A DNA stretch of 64,000 nucleotides, from NCBI GenBank assembly GCA_016278725.1, contig JADQBG010000006.1:1-64000 (forward strand), in the 5' to 3' direction. Under the pieces are notes generated by a model. The model was given only the letters and a program-made list of their open reading frames with translations. It was not told where the DNA came from and did not search any database. Of this stretch, positions 55,021 to 64,000 are shown piece after piece. The first letter of the stretch is position 1. Each line of letters starts with the position of its first letter. A program made the position numbers and the translations under genes. Origin of the DNA: Actinomycetota bacterium (lineage in GTDB: Bacteria > Actinomycetota > Thermoleophilia > RBG-16-64-13).

Positions 55021-55088
55021 CGAGCCCCCTCCCGGTACTACGATTGATTCACCGGTACACCGCCAGTTCGCCTGAACGGGGTCCTTTG

Positions 55089-55385
55089 ATGACAAGCACC
55101 AGCGGAGATGCGCGGGACCAAGGGGGCAAGCCTCGACCGGCAACCGGTGCGCTCCCCGCCGGGTATGACCCTCCCTTTACCGTGACGCTTCAGGCTCTCG
55201 ATGGGGAAGAGCTCATGGTTTCTTCGGGCGTGGGCACGTGGGAAGAGGCCCTGGCGACCATGGAGAAATGGTTCCACTCGGCCCCGCCGGCCTCATCCGT
55301 CAGCATTCTCGACGGCCAAGGCTCTCTCTGCTACATGGCCTTCCGGGGCGGGGTTCCCTTCTCGCAGTTGGCGGCTTCGCTCTAA
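55089..55385 (+). CDS. hypothetical protein (98 aa)
   Basis: MTSTSGDARDQGGKPRPATGALPAGYDPPFTVTLQALDGEELMVSSGVGTWEEALATMEKWFHS... Confidence 0.55.
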   Translation: MTSTSGDARDQGGKPRPATGALPAGYDPPFTVTLQALDGEELMVSSGVGTWEEALATMEKWFHSAPPASSVSILDGQGSLCYMAFRGGVPFSQLAASL

Positions 55386-55621
55386 CCCACCATCTTTCGG
55401 CTCACCAACCCGCCGATCCCGGGTACCCGCTCGACGAAATCGGTGATGCCCGCTTGGGCCTTCTTGCTGGCTTCGCCCTCGCGGTCCTTGACCACGAAGT
55501 ACGCGGCCACCATTCCGCCGAGCAGCAGATAGCGCCATAACCGCGACTTGATGGTCATAAAGATCGAGGCCAAGGCGATGCCGATCAAGGCCTTCGTATC
55601 CACGTACTTGGAGATATCCAC
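55382..55621 (-). CDS. small membrane protein (79 aa)
   Basis: MDISKYVDTKALIGIALASIFMTIKSRLWRYLLLGGMVAAYFVVKDREGEASKKAQAGITDFVERVPGIGGLVSRKMVG. Confidence 0.65.
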   Translation of the reverse strand: MDISKYVDTKALIGIALASIFMTIKSRLWRYLLLGGMVAAYFVVKDREGEASKKAQAGITDFVERVPGIGGLVSRKMVG

Positions 55622-55765
55622 GGGCTGCTCCTTTTGTTGAGTCTTTCCTGCCTAACCCTTCCCGGGAGCGGTGAGGAGCGAACGTCGCAAGCGCGCCGGT
55701 GGGGCCCGCGCCAGGTTGGGTAGGTTGACAGGAGAACGAAGACCGCGGCGAGGAGGACTCAAAAA

Positions 55766-56272
55766 ATGGCCAGAATCGACGGTTTCCTGGGGCAACCGAT
55801 GGATATCCCCGAGGACCGCTTGTACAGCAACGAGCACCACCTTTGGCTCAGGCGTATAGACGAGGAGGACCTGGCCGGTTCGATCGAGATCGGCATAACC
55901 CAACCCGGGCTCGCCCTGGAAGAGGGGTGGAAGGAGGTCAACTTCCTGGTGGGCGAGGGCGACCGGATCGACTACGACGACGAACTGATCCACGCCGAGA
56001 CCGGGCTTGCGCAGACCTACGTCAAGAGCCCGCTTCCGGGCAAGGTCACCGCCACGAATTGCGATCTCCTGGGCGACGCGCTCACCGCGAACCCTTACGA
56101 GAACTGGCTGCTCCGCTTGGAGCCGGATCCCACCTGGGAGGGTTGCCTTTCAGATGGGCGCGGATACATCGACTGGCTGGCGGGTTCGGGCCATGCGTCG
56201 GGGAAGGCGGCGGAGAGGCGAGGAGGCGCGGAGGCGGGGGAATGCACCACGCTATTCGGGGGGCCACAGTAG
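55766..56272 (+). CDS. GcvH-like protein lacking the conserved lipoyl lysine
   Basis: RLYSNEHHLWLRRIDEEDLAGSIEIGITQPGLALEEGWKEVNFLVGEGDRIDYDDELIHAETGLAQTYVKSPLPGKVTATN...LTANPYENWLLRL. Confidence 0.7.
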   Translation: MARIDGFLGQPMDIPEDRLYSNEHHLWLRRIDEEDLAGSIEIGITQPGLALEEGWKEVNFLVGEGDRIDYDDELIHAETGLAQTYVKSPLPGKVTATNCDLLGDALTANPYENWLLRLEPDPTWEGCLSDGRGYIDWLAGSGHASGKAAERRGGAEAGECTTLFGGPQ

Positions 56273-56323
56273 AAGAGGTCTGCAGTGGGGAACTCGGCGG
56301 GCCGCGGTGAGCAGCCCGCAGTT

Positions 56324-56890
56324 TCAAAGCAGGGTGGAGACCAGGGTCAGCGCTCCGAACACGACGAAGAGGATGCCGGAGAAACGCCGGAGCGCGGACG
56401 CGGAGAGGCGGGAGCCCAGGAGGCTGCCTCCCCCGATGGCCAGCGCGTTGGCGCCGACCATGGCCAGGGTTGCCCCGGCCCAAACCGGCAGCATTTGGTC
56501 GTAGCGGGCGGCGAGCGAGAGGGCGGCCAGCTGGGTCTTGTCCCCGAACTCCGCCACGAAGAAAGCCAGACCGACGGCCAGGACGGCGCTCCGCCGGAAC
56601 CCGGTGGTGCACACCTCGTCTTCCTCCGGATCGGGCGAGAGCAGGATCCAGATCCCAAAGCCGACGAAGAGCACTCCGGCCGCGGGCCGGACCAGGTCGA
56701 CGGGGAGCAGTTCGCCGACGGCGCCGCCCACGCCCACCGCGAGGAGATTCAGCAGACCGACCGCGAGGGTAACCCCTAGAAGGACCTTGTGCGCGGGATA
56801 GCGGCAGGTCAGACACAGGGTGAGCAGTTGCGACTTGTCCGCCATCTCCGCGATGAGGATTAGCGCGAATGTGGTGACCAAGGCGTTCAC
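56324..56890 (-). CDS. GDT1/UPF0016 (TMEM165) family cation transporter
   Basis: two E-x-x-D-K-[ST] motifs: [14 protein letters not shown] and [14 protein letters not shown]. Confidence 0.9.
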   Translation of the reverse strand: MNALVTTFALILIAEMADKSQLLTLCLTCRYPAHKVLLGVTLAVGLLNLLAVGVGGAVGELLPVDLVRPAAGVLFVGFGIWILLSPDPEEDEVCTTGFRRSAVLAVGLAFFVAEFGDKTQLAALSLAARYDQMLPVWAGATLAMVGANALAIGGGSLLGSRLSASALRRFSGILFVVFGALTLVSTLL

Positions 56891-56923
56891 CGAGGAAGCG
56901 TAACACGACGAGAGGAGCAGGCT

Positions 56924-57346
56924 ATGGCCGAGAACAGCAGCTACGCGATGGTACGGGTGTATCCCGTCAGCTACGAGGAGGCGCTGCCCCAGGTAAAGGA
57001 TGCCCTGAAGGCGGAGGGTTTCGGCGTCCTGACCGAGATAGACGTCAAGAAGACCCTCAAAGAGAAATTAGACGTGGACTTTCGTCCGTACATCATTCTG
57101 GGCGCCTGCAATCCCCGGTTGGCCCATCGCGCGCTCTCGGCGGAAGGCGACTTGGGCCTGATGCTGCCCTGCAACGTGGTGGTGGCGGAGGAGGAGCCGG
57201 GGCGCGCCCGCGTCGCCGCCGTTTCTCCCAAGGCGATGCTCGACGTGGTCGAAGGCAACGAGGAACTCGCCAAGGTCGGAGAGGAAGCCCAGGCCGCCTT
57301 TGAGCGCATGCTGGCCAAATTGGACGAGACTCTGGGCGGGAAATAG
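56924..57346 (+). CDS. DUF302 family protein
   Basis: [74 protein letters not shown]. Confidence 0.92.
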   Translation: MAENSSYAMVRVYPVSYEEALPQVKDALKAEGFGVLTEIDVKKTLKEKLDVDFRPYIILGACNPRLAHRALSAEGDLGLMLPCNVVVAEEEPGRARVAAVSPKAMLDVVEGNEELAKVGEEAQAAFERMLAKLDETLGGK

Positions 57347-57512
57347 CCGATGTAGGTCCCGTTCGCCGTGCTGCTGGGCCGCTACAAGGTCCAACCACGG
57401 TCGTACTGACCCGCTCGGGCATGGTCGATAGCCTGCTCTCACTATTTAACGCGCGCCGCCAATACGGATCGGTCTTCGGTTCCCGCGGCGGCGAAATGAG
57501 GGAGGATGGGCC

Positions 57513-58073
57513 ATGTTCAAGCGGCAACCGTGGATGCAGCGAGCGGGGGAGTACCCGCGATCCGACCGGGAGTACTTCGGGCTACTGACCCGGGCGGTGT
57601 TCTCGGCGGGTCTGGGTCCTCGCGTGGTGGAGTCGCGCTGGGAGGGCATCACCAAGGCCTTCCGCGAACTGGACCCCGCCGAGGTCTCGCGCATGACCGA
57701 GGAGGATGTGGAGCGCCTGCTGGCTGATCCCGGCGTCATACGCAACCGCCGCAAGATCGAGGCGGCGATCGCCAACGCGGCCGAGTTTCTCGAACTGGTG
57801 GAGGAACACGGCGCCTTTCACGACTTCCTGCAGACCGCGCAGGAGGAGCAGGACTTCCCGGGCGTGGTGGCGCTCCTCGCCGGCCGCTTCGCGCATCTGG
57901 GCCCCACCTCCGCCGCGCTGTTCCTGTTCAGCGCCGGCTGGCGGGGCGGCGACTTCAAGGTGATCGGAGGCGACGGCGAAGTGGCGGCCCCGGAGGCGGC
58001 GGAACAGTCGCAACAGGCTGAGGCGCTCAAACCGGCGCCGCCGGCGGAACCGGCGCCCGCGCTTGCGGGGTAG
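57513..58073 (+). CDS. DNA-3-methyladenine glycosylase I-like protein
   Basis: YFGLLTRAVFSAGLGPRVVESRWEGITKAFRELDPAEVSRMTEEDVERLLADPGVIRNRRKIEAAIANA; Tag N-terminal zinc-binding segment not evident. Confidence 0.65.
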   Translation: MFKRQPWMQRAGEYPRSDREYFGLLTRAVFSAGLGPRVVESRWEGITKAFRELDPAEVSRMTEEDVERLLADPGVIRNRRKIEAAIANAAEFLELVEEHGAFHDFLQTAQEEQDFPGVVALLAGRFAHLGPTSAALFLFSAGWRGGDFKVIGGDGEVAAPEAAEQSQQAEALKPAPPAEPAPALAG

Positions 58074-58077
58074 GGGT

Positions 58078-59445
58078 TTAGGCTTCGGTCTCCTCGTCGG
58101 GACCGGTCTGGGCGACGTGGTCTGCCGGAAGAGGCTCCTTTTCGAGCGTCACGCCGGGCAGGTGGACGGTGAAGGTGGAGCCCAGGCCAAGCGCACTCTC
58201 GACCGCGACATGCCCCTGGTGCAGTTCGACGATGTGCCGGACGATGCTGAGTCCGAGCCCGGTTCCGCCGGTTTCGCGGGAGCGGGCTCGGTCCACTCGG
58301 TAGAAGCGTTCGAAGATGCGGTCCTGCTGGTCCCTGGGGATGCCCATACCGTCATCCTTGACGGCCAGCACGGCCTCGCTTCCGGCCCTATGCACGCTCA
58401 ACTCGATGTTGCCGCCGGGCTCCGTATAGCGCAGAGCGTTCTCCAGGAGGTTGCGCACGGCCATTTCCAGCAGTGTCCGGTCGCCCTCGACCTCGACCGG
58501 ATCGTCGGCATCGACCCGCAGGCGCCGGTCTTCGCGGTCGGCCAGGGGCCGGAGTTCTCGCGCCACCGAGGCCGCCGCCGCAGCGAGATCGAAGGGTTCC
58601 GCGTCGGGGAATCCCGCGCCGTCGTCCTCCAGGCGAGAGAGGGTGAGCAGGTCGTCCACCAGATCGCTGAGCCGCTCGATCTCAGGTGACAGGCGCCCGG
58701 CAAAAGCCTTTGCCTGACCGGGATCCTCGTCCACGGCGTGCTGCAGGGTCGAGGCCAGCAGGGAGAGGCCGGCAAGCGGGGTCTTGAGCTCGTGCGACAC
58801 GTTGGCCACGAAGTCACGGCGCATCTGGTCGGTGCGTAACTGCGCGGTCTCGTCCCGCAGGAAAAAGAGCACCCGGGCGGTTTCCGGGGGAAGGTGGCGC
58901 AGGGGAATGGCCTCGGCCAGGATGATCCGTCCGCTGGTGAGCTCTACCGCCTCTCGGATCGCCCGGCCCTCGGCCAGCGCCTGCTCGGCCAGGGGGACGA
59001 AGGGCAGGGAGCGCACGCTGTGCACGAGGGGCCGGTCGATGAGCGTGGTCTCGTCGTCGACTCCAAGCACTTCCGCCGCCCCCTGGTTGACCGTGGTCAC
59101 CCGGCCGCCCTCGTCCAGGACGAGGACGCCCGCGGTCATCAGGCCGAGCAGTTCCTGCAGCTGACGCTGTTGGCGGTCGGCGGATTCCGCGCGCTCCTCG
59201 AGTTCTCGCTCGAGGCTTCGGAGCCTTTCGTCGTCGGCCTCCGTCGGGAGTATCCGCGCCAGCAGCAGCGCGGCGAGACCCACCGCGGGGACCAGGGCCA
59301 CGGCCAGGTACAGAGGCAGGCGTACCAGGTCCGCGCCGGCGCCTCGGTCATTCAGCAGGAAGAAGGAGCCGATGGAGATCGCCGCAAGCACGGCGAGACC
59401 GAGCCCGAGGAGGCCGAGGCCCATACGCACGCGGCTCCCCGACAC
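58078..59445 (-). CDS. PhoR-like sensor histidine kinase
   Basis: TM segments, PAS-like region, RRDFVANVSHELKTPLAGL, VRNLLENALRYTEPGG, GTGLGLSIVRHIVELHQG. Confidence 0.93.
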   Translation of the reverse strand: MSGSRVRMGLGLLGLGLAVLAAISIGSFFLLNDRGAGADLVRLPLYLAVALVPAVGLAALLLARILPTEADDERLRSLERELEERAESADRQQRQLQELLGLMTAGVLVLDEGGRVTTVNQGAAEVLGVDDETTLIDRPLVHSVRSLPFVPLAEQALAEGRAIREAVELTSGRIILAEAIPLRHLPPETARVLFFLRDETAQLRTDQMRRDFVANVSHELKTPLAGLSLLASTLQHAVDEDPGQAKAFAGRLSPEIERLSDLVDDLLTLSRLEDDGAGFPDAEPFDLAAAAASVARELRPLADREDRRLRVDADDPVEVEGDRTLLEMAVRNLLENALRYTEPGGNIELSVHRAGSEAVLAVKDDGMGIPRDQQDRIFERFYRVDRARSRETGGTGLGLSIVRHIVELHQGHVAVESALGLGSTFTVHLPGVTLEKEPLPADHVAQTGPDEETEA

Positions 59446-59451
59446 CGGCAG

Positions 59452-60234
<783 letters not shown>

Positions 60235-60288
60235 CGCGTCTACCGTACGCTGCGCCGCCGGCTTCGTAAAGCCCAAGACCGCCGTCCG

Positions 60289-61710
60289 TTAGTGGCATAT
60301 CACCAGGAAGTGTTCCGGCTCCTGCACAAACCGGAGCCGGCAGGCTTCCGAGCAGAAGTAGTACGCCGAACCATCGTAGGTGGCCCTGGGGGCAGAGGAA
60401 ACGTCGGTCAGGGTCATTCCGCAAACCGGGTCGCGGTGAACACCCGCCGGTGTGAGGTCGCACCGGAGTGGCCGCTGGCGGACCAGATCCCCGATGAGGG
60501 AGAGCTCATTGAGGAGCATGCGTGGCAGCAGGAAGTGCTCGCGCACGCGCTCTTGACCCCGGGCCGCCATCTCCGCCGCCGCTTCGGGTTCCTCGAACAG
60601 CCTGACGATCGCCCGGGCGCACCCTTCGATGTCGTCGACCAGAAACCCGCCAACCCCATCGGCCATCTGCAGGGGAATACCGCCCGCCCGTCCGGCGACC
60701 ACCGGCGTTCCCTTCCACAGGGCCTCGGACACCACTAGGCCAAAGCCCTCCCGAACGGACTTCTGCACGATCACCTGAGAAAGACGCTGGAAGGCGTTCA
60801 CCTCGATGTTGCCCACCCCGGTAAGGTTGCTGAAGACGTGAATGAGGGGATCGGCCTCGCTCTGCTCCTGGATCTGACGGTAGACGTCCCACCCTTCGGG
60901 ATCGTCCAGGGCCATGGACCCTGCCAGGGCCAACTGCAGACCGGGGACGTCTTCCCGGGCGATCCGGTACGCGGCGATCACCCCGAGGGGGTCCTTCCAC
61001 GGATCGAAGCGGGCGATCTGTGTCATGAGCGGGCGATCGGGACACACGCCTATCCAATCGAGAACCTGCTGCGCCGTGGCTGGGGCCAGGGGTAGGTTCT
61101 TGGGGCTAACGGGGTCGATGGCAGGCGGGATGATCTCCACCCGATCGACGGGGAAGTTGGGCGGGACGAATTGCTCCATGGTGAACACGGCCGCGTCGTA
61201 TTCGCTGAGTTGACGGCTCAGGAAATCCCAGACTTCCGGGTTAGGCTGCGAGGTGTCGATGTGGCATCGCCAGACCCAGCGCGCATCCCCCTTGCCGTGG
61301 AACGGCAGGATCCCGAGCGGCTGCGGGTCGTGCAGGAATACCACGTCGAACTCTTCCTCGAGGAGTTCGGCGTTGCGGGCAGAGGCCGCGAGAAAGGCAT
61401 CGCGTTCGGCCTTCTCGAGCCCACGCTCTGCTCCCTGCAGGGCGTTGTGGATAGTCTTGGTGACGGAGAAGAAGTCGTCCTCGGCGGTGATGACCTTCCA
61501 GTCGGCAATGAGCCCCAGGTCATTCGTCAGAGGAACCAGCGAGCGCAGGAGTTCGGAGACCCCTCCCCCGTAGGGGGTGGCGTTGACATGCAGGACCCGC
61601 ACCCCTTGCAGGTCCCTCGCGGATTCGGTGAGTTTGTCGAGGAGCTCATCCGGCGCAATTCTGCGATAACTGGACAGCGAACGGCGGCCGACGTCGACAT
61701 TGGTGAGCAT
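60289..61710 (-). CDS. GT4 glycosyltransferase (TreT-like) with C-terminal YHS domain
   Basis: [74 protein letters not shown]-terminal [44 protein letters not shown]. Confidence 0.88.
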   Translation of the reverse strand: MLTNVDVGRRSLSSYRRIAPDELLDKLTESARDLQGVRVLHVNATPYGGGVSELLRSLVPLTNDLGLIADWKVITAEDDFFSVTKTIHNALQGAERGLEKAERDAFLAASARNAELLEEEFDVVFLHDPQPLGILPFHGKGDARWVWRCHIDTSQPNPEVWDFLSRQLSEYDAAVFTMEQFVPPNFPVDRVEIIPPAIDPVSPKNLPLAPATAQQVLDWIGVCPDRPLMTQIARFDPWKDPLGVIAAYRIAREDVPGLQLALAGSMALDDPEGWDVYRQIQEQSEADPLIHVFSNLTGVGNIEVNAFQRLSQVIVQKSVREGFGLVVSEALWKGTPVVAGRAGGIPLQMADGVGGFLVDDIEGCARAIVRLFEEPEAAAEMAARGQERVREHFLLPRMLLNELSLIGDLVRQRPLRCDLTPAGVHRDPVCGMTLTDVSSAPRATYDGSAYYFCSEACRLRFVQEPEHFLVICH

Positions 61711-61728
61711 GGTTGTCTCCTTCGTCGC

Positions 61729-62412
61729 CTACTTGGCAGCTTCCGTGGTTCCGCCGGGACGCCGCCCCCAAGCTGCGTAGACAGACCCGCCGAGCCACTC
61801 CTCGCGCCAGAAGCCGACGGTGACGGCGGTGAACGCATTCAGGGGGTGGGGGCTCCAGTACCTGGCTTCCACAGACCGTGGTATCCATGGGCGGCCGGCA
61901 AGGCGGAACACGGGGTTCAGCGGGGCGCCGTACCAACGGGGGACGAGTTGAGTGTCGGCAACGAGCACCGGCGCTCCGGGCCGGACCATGTCGACCATGC
62001 GGCGCGCGGTCAGCCCAGGGTCGGGAAGGAGGCCTAGGGCGAAGGTGCTGAGCGCCGCATCTGCGGATTGCTCCGGGTGGTAGCGGGTAACGTCGGACTG
62101 GATCAGGGTCACATTGGTCCATCCGAATTTCTCTACCCGGCGCCGGGCCACGGCGAGCATGTCCGCGGAGAGGTCGACCCCCACGATCCTCCCCGTGGGA
62201 CCCACCCGGTGCTCCAGAGCCTTGAAGTTGAGGCCCGTCCCGCAGGCCAAATCGAGAACCAAGTCTCCCCGCTTGGGCGCCAGTCTCTCCACCAGGCGGT
62301 TCCGGATGTACTCCTGCAGACCGAAGGTAATCCAGGAGACGAAGGCATCGTACCGGCCGGCACCCCGGGCGTAGGTATCGAGGATCCGGCGCTCGTCTGT
62401 CCCACTGATCAC
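61729..62412 (-). CDS. class I SAM-dependent methyltransferase
   Basis: LVLDLACGTGLNFKALEHRVGPTGRIVGVDLSADMLAVARRRVEKFG. Confidence 0.92.
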   Translation of the reverse strand: MISGTDERRILDTYARGAGRYDAFVSWITFGLQEYIRNRLVERLAPKRGDLVLDLACGTGLNFKALEHRVGPTGRIVGVDLSADMLAVARRRVEKFGWTNVTLIQSDVTRYHPEQSADAALSTFALGLLPDPGLTARRMVDMVRPGAPVLVADTQLVPRWYGAPLNPVFRLAGRPWIPRSVEARYWSPHPLNAFTAVTVGFWREEWLGGSVYAAWGRRPGGTTEAAK

Positions 62413-62455
62413 AGGTCCCGCCTCCTCAGGTTGCCTTCCATTCCCATAATACTCT

Positions 62456-62473
62456 ATACCCCCGCACCCTATG
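62456..62473 (+). promoter_or_regulatory. operator-like motif ATACCCC-N4-CCCTATG upstream of the methyltransferase/TreT-YHS pair
   Basis: ATACCCC CGCA CCCTATG; reading minus strand it is followed by TATTAT -10-like sequence. Confidence 0.6.
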
Positions 62474-62599
62474 GGGAGTCGGGCGAGGAGTCCCGCCCTA
62501 ACCGCAGAGGGCCGGCCGCTATCCGCGCATGCCGCGCGCCTCTCTCGGGTAGGCTAGCTACATCAAAGATAGCGACTTCCCAGATATAAGGAGAGCTTC

Positions 62600-62866
62600 A
62601 TGTCTGTATCCCTACCGCGAGCCCTGTCTGTCTTGGCTCTGGCTCTGATTCTTGTTGCGGCGATGTCCGCGGCCGCGCTGGCAGCTCCTCCGCCCGAGGG
62701 CTTCGGGCAGACCGTGGCAGACAACGCCCAAGGCGTCGGCCTGGCGGACCCGGAATTCGGCAATCACGTCTCGGGTATAGCTCGGCCCGGTGGCCCGCAT
62801 GACCTAGGTACCGAGCACAACCCCGGCATGCATCAAGGCATCGCGGGCTGGCACGGGGGTATGTAG
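62600..62866 (+). CDS. small secreted protein (88 aa, His/Gly-rich tail)
   Basis: signal peptide-like LSVLALALILVAAMSAAALAAPPP; tail HNPGMHQGIAGWHGGM; RBS-like AAGGAGAGC. Confidence 0.65.
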   Translation: MSVSLPRALSVLALALILVAAMSAAALAAPPPEGFGQTVADNAQGVGLADPEFGNHVSGIARPGGPHDLGTEHNPGMHQGIAGWHGGM

Positions 62867-62997
62867 CCCGAGGGACCGGTTGGTAGCCCGCGGGACCGCT
62901 TGAGCTGCGGCCCAAGTCGCACCTGAAGTCGCGACGCCTTTCGAGACCCCGCTCCCCGGGGTCTCGTCTTTTCCAAAAGCGGGCGACCTCTATCCCT

Positions 62998-63531
62998 TCA
63001 TCGCGTTGCTCCCCGGGTCAGTCGGTGAAAGACCAGGCCGCCCGCGACTGCCAGGGCGGCGGTCCACGCGAGACCCAGGAGCAGCGCGCCGCCGGTGTCA
63101 AAAGCCGGACTGAAGGCGGAATCGACCAGCATGCGCACAGGTCCGTGCGCCGGCAGCCAGCTGCCCCAGGCCGGGGGGGAGGCGGCGAACATGACGTTCT
63201 GAGCGATTCCCACGTCGACGAAGGGGAGCAGGAACATCATGTAGAGACCCCCGACCCTCCCCAGAAGGCTGCCGACGAGCACGCCGACCAGGCCGTATTG
63301 CAGGGCGACCAGCAGGTTGGCGCCGGCGAAAGGCACCCAGGAGGCCGGCTCGAAGTCGAGGGCGGTGACGCCCAGAGACACCGCGGTGGTGAGCACGGCG
63401 GCTCCCAGGATGACTCCCAGCCGGGCGGTGAGGACCTCCCAGGTGTGGAAACCGGCCAGGGTGAGGCGGCGGTCGGCCTCCGCGGAGTTCTGCACCACGA
63501 ACATGCCGGCGAGCCCGGCGAGGAAGGCCAC
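62998..63531 (-). CDS. ABC-2-type transporter permease-like membrane protein (start uncertain)
   Basis: multi-TM; FVVQNSAEADRRLTLAGFHTWEVLTARLGVILGAAVLTTAVSLGV. Confidence 0.6.
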   Translation of the reverse strand: MAFLAGLAGMFVVQNSAEADRRLTLAGFHTWEVLTARLGVILGAAVLTTAVSLGVTALDFEPASWVPFAGANLLVALQYGLVGVLVGSLLGRVGGLYMMFLLPFVDVGIAQNVMFAASPPAWGSWLPAHGPVRMLVDSAFSPAFDTGGALLLGLAWTAALAVAGGLVFHRLTRGATR

Positions 63532-63574
63532 GGGGATCGGCCAGCCGGGGAGTGGTGCGGCCGTGCGGGCGGGG

Positions 63575-64000
63575 TCAGACCCGACTGACGGCGGCGGCGA
63601 TCGCCCGGATCTCGGACTCGTTCTCGAGACGGCCCTGCACGACGACTTCGACCGCGTCGTCGGCGTGGACCGGGATGTTCAGATAATCGCCTACGACCGT
63701 CTCCGTCTCGGCGTTCGGGGGCCGGTCCCAACTGGAGAGGCCGGTCAGCGAGGCGGGGACGCGGGCAGTCAGAGTGATCAGGTCGCCCACGTAGCCCGAG
63801 TTGCCGTGGGTATAGCCAACCCGATAGAAGACGCCAGGCCGCAGGGCGGGATTGCGGAACACCGCCTCACCCGTGCCGTCTCGGGCGGGGTCGGGTTCGT
63901 AAGGGGCCGGGGCCCAGCCTGCGGGCAGACGGGTGGGCAGAAAGACCGGAAGGGAACCGTCCAGCTCGTCGGCCAGGATCTCCCGGAGCTCCTCCTGGGA
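63575..64000 (-). CDS. hypothetical protein, 5' end outside window
   Basis: open frame through window end: SQEELREILADELDGSLPVFLPTRLPAGWAPAPYEPDPARDGTGEAVFRNPALRPGVFYRVGYTHGNSGYVGDLITLTARVP... Confidence 0.6.
   Translation of the reverse strand, partial: SQEELREILADELDGSLPVFLPTRLPAGWAPAPYEPDPARDGTGEAVFRNPALRPGVFYRVGYTHGNSGYVGDLITLTARVPASLTGLSSWDRPPNAETETVVGDYLNIPVHADDAVEVVVQGRLENESEIRAIAAAVSRV

Noticed and set aside
62856-62864. GGGGGTATG near the end of the 88-aa secreted protein
   Set aside because: Coding for GM at the C-terminus; no paired half-site.

Overview
GC-rich bacterial chromosome segment, probably actinobacterial judging by the fhaA-fhaB-pstP-rodA-pbpA-pknB cluster at the left end. 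Most of the window is ordinary core genome: cell-division and Ser/Thr kinase cluster, two-component genes, ABC transporters, glyQS, crcB/DUF190, ppdK, dgt, an MntR/DtxR-type regulator, hppA, dnaG-rpoD, gatCAB and a second rpoD-like sigma factor. The right-hand third (about 42-64 kb) is more accessory: ccdA, a higBA-like pair, copA, a c-type cytochrome, cysK, small Cys/His-containing ORFs, a tRNA-Val followed by decayed genes, a GcvH-like protein, a PhoRB-like pair and a methyltransferase/glycosyltransferase pair. The most interesting signal is a shared 18-bp operator-like motif, ATACCCC-N4-[CA]CCTAT[GC], found upstream of (i) the copper ATPase copA, (ii) an unannotated 20-codon ORF (MKRFMIPRTAHCSEGCMVWS) with a near-ideal RBS, and (iii) a methyltransferase followed by a TreT-like glycosyltransferase carrying a C-terminal YHS metal-binding domain. 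A related CsoR-like palindrome lies 53 bp past the 20-codon ORF. Together these suggest a dispersed metal- or thiol-responsive regulon with undescribed small-peptide and glycosyltransferase-YHS members. The regulator is not in the window. Other notable items are a HigB-like toxin with an apparent precise internal deletion, an XRE regulator with an amber stop, a GcvH-like protein lacking the lipoyl lysine, and a receiver protein with a 6 x 12-bp His/Ala repeat tail. All calls come from reading the sequence and family knowledge; no searches were run.
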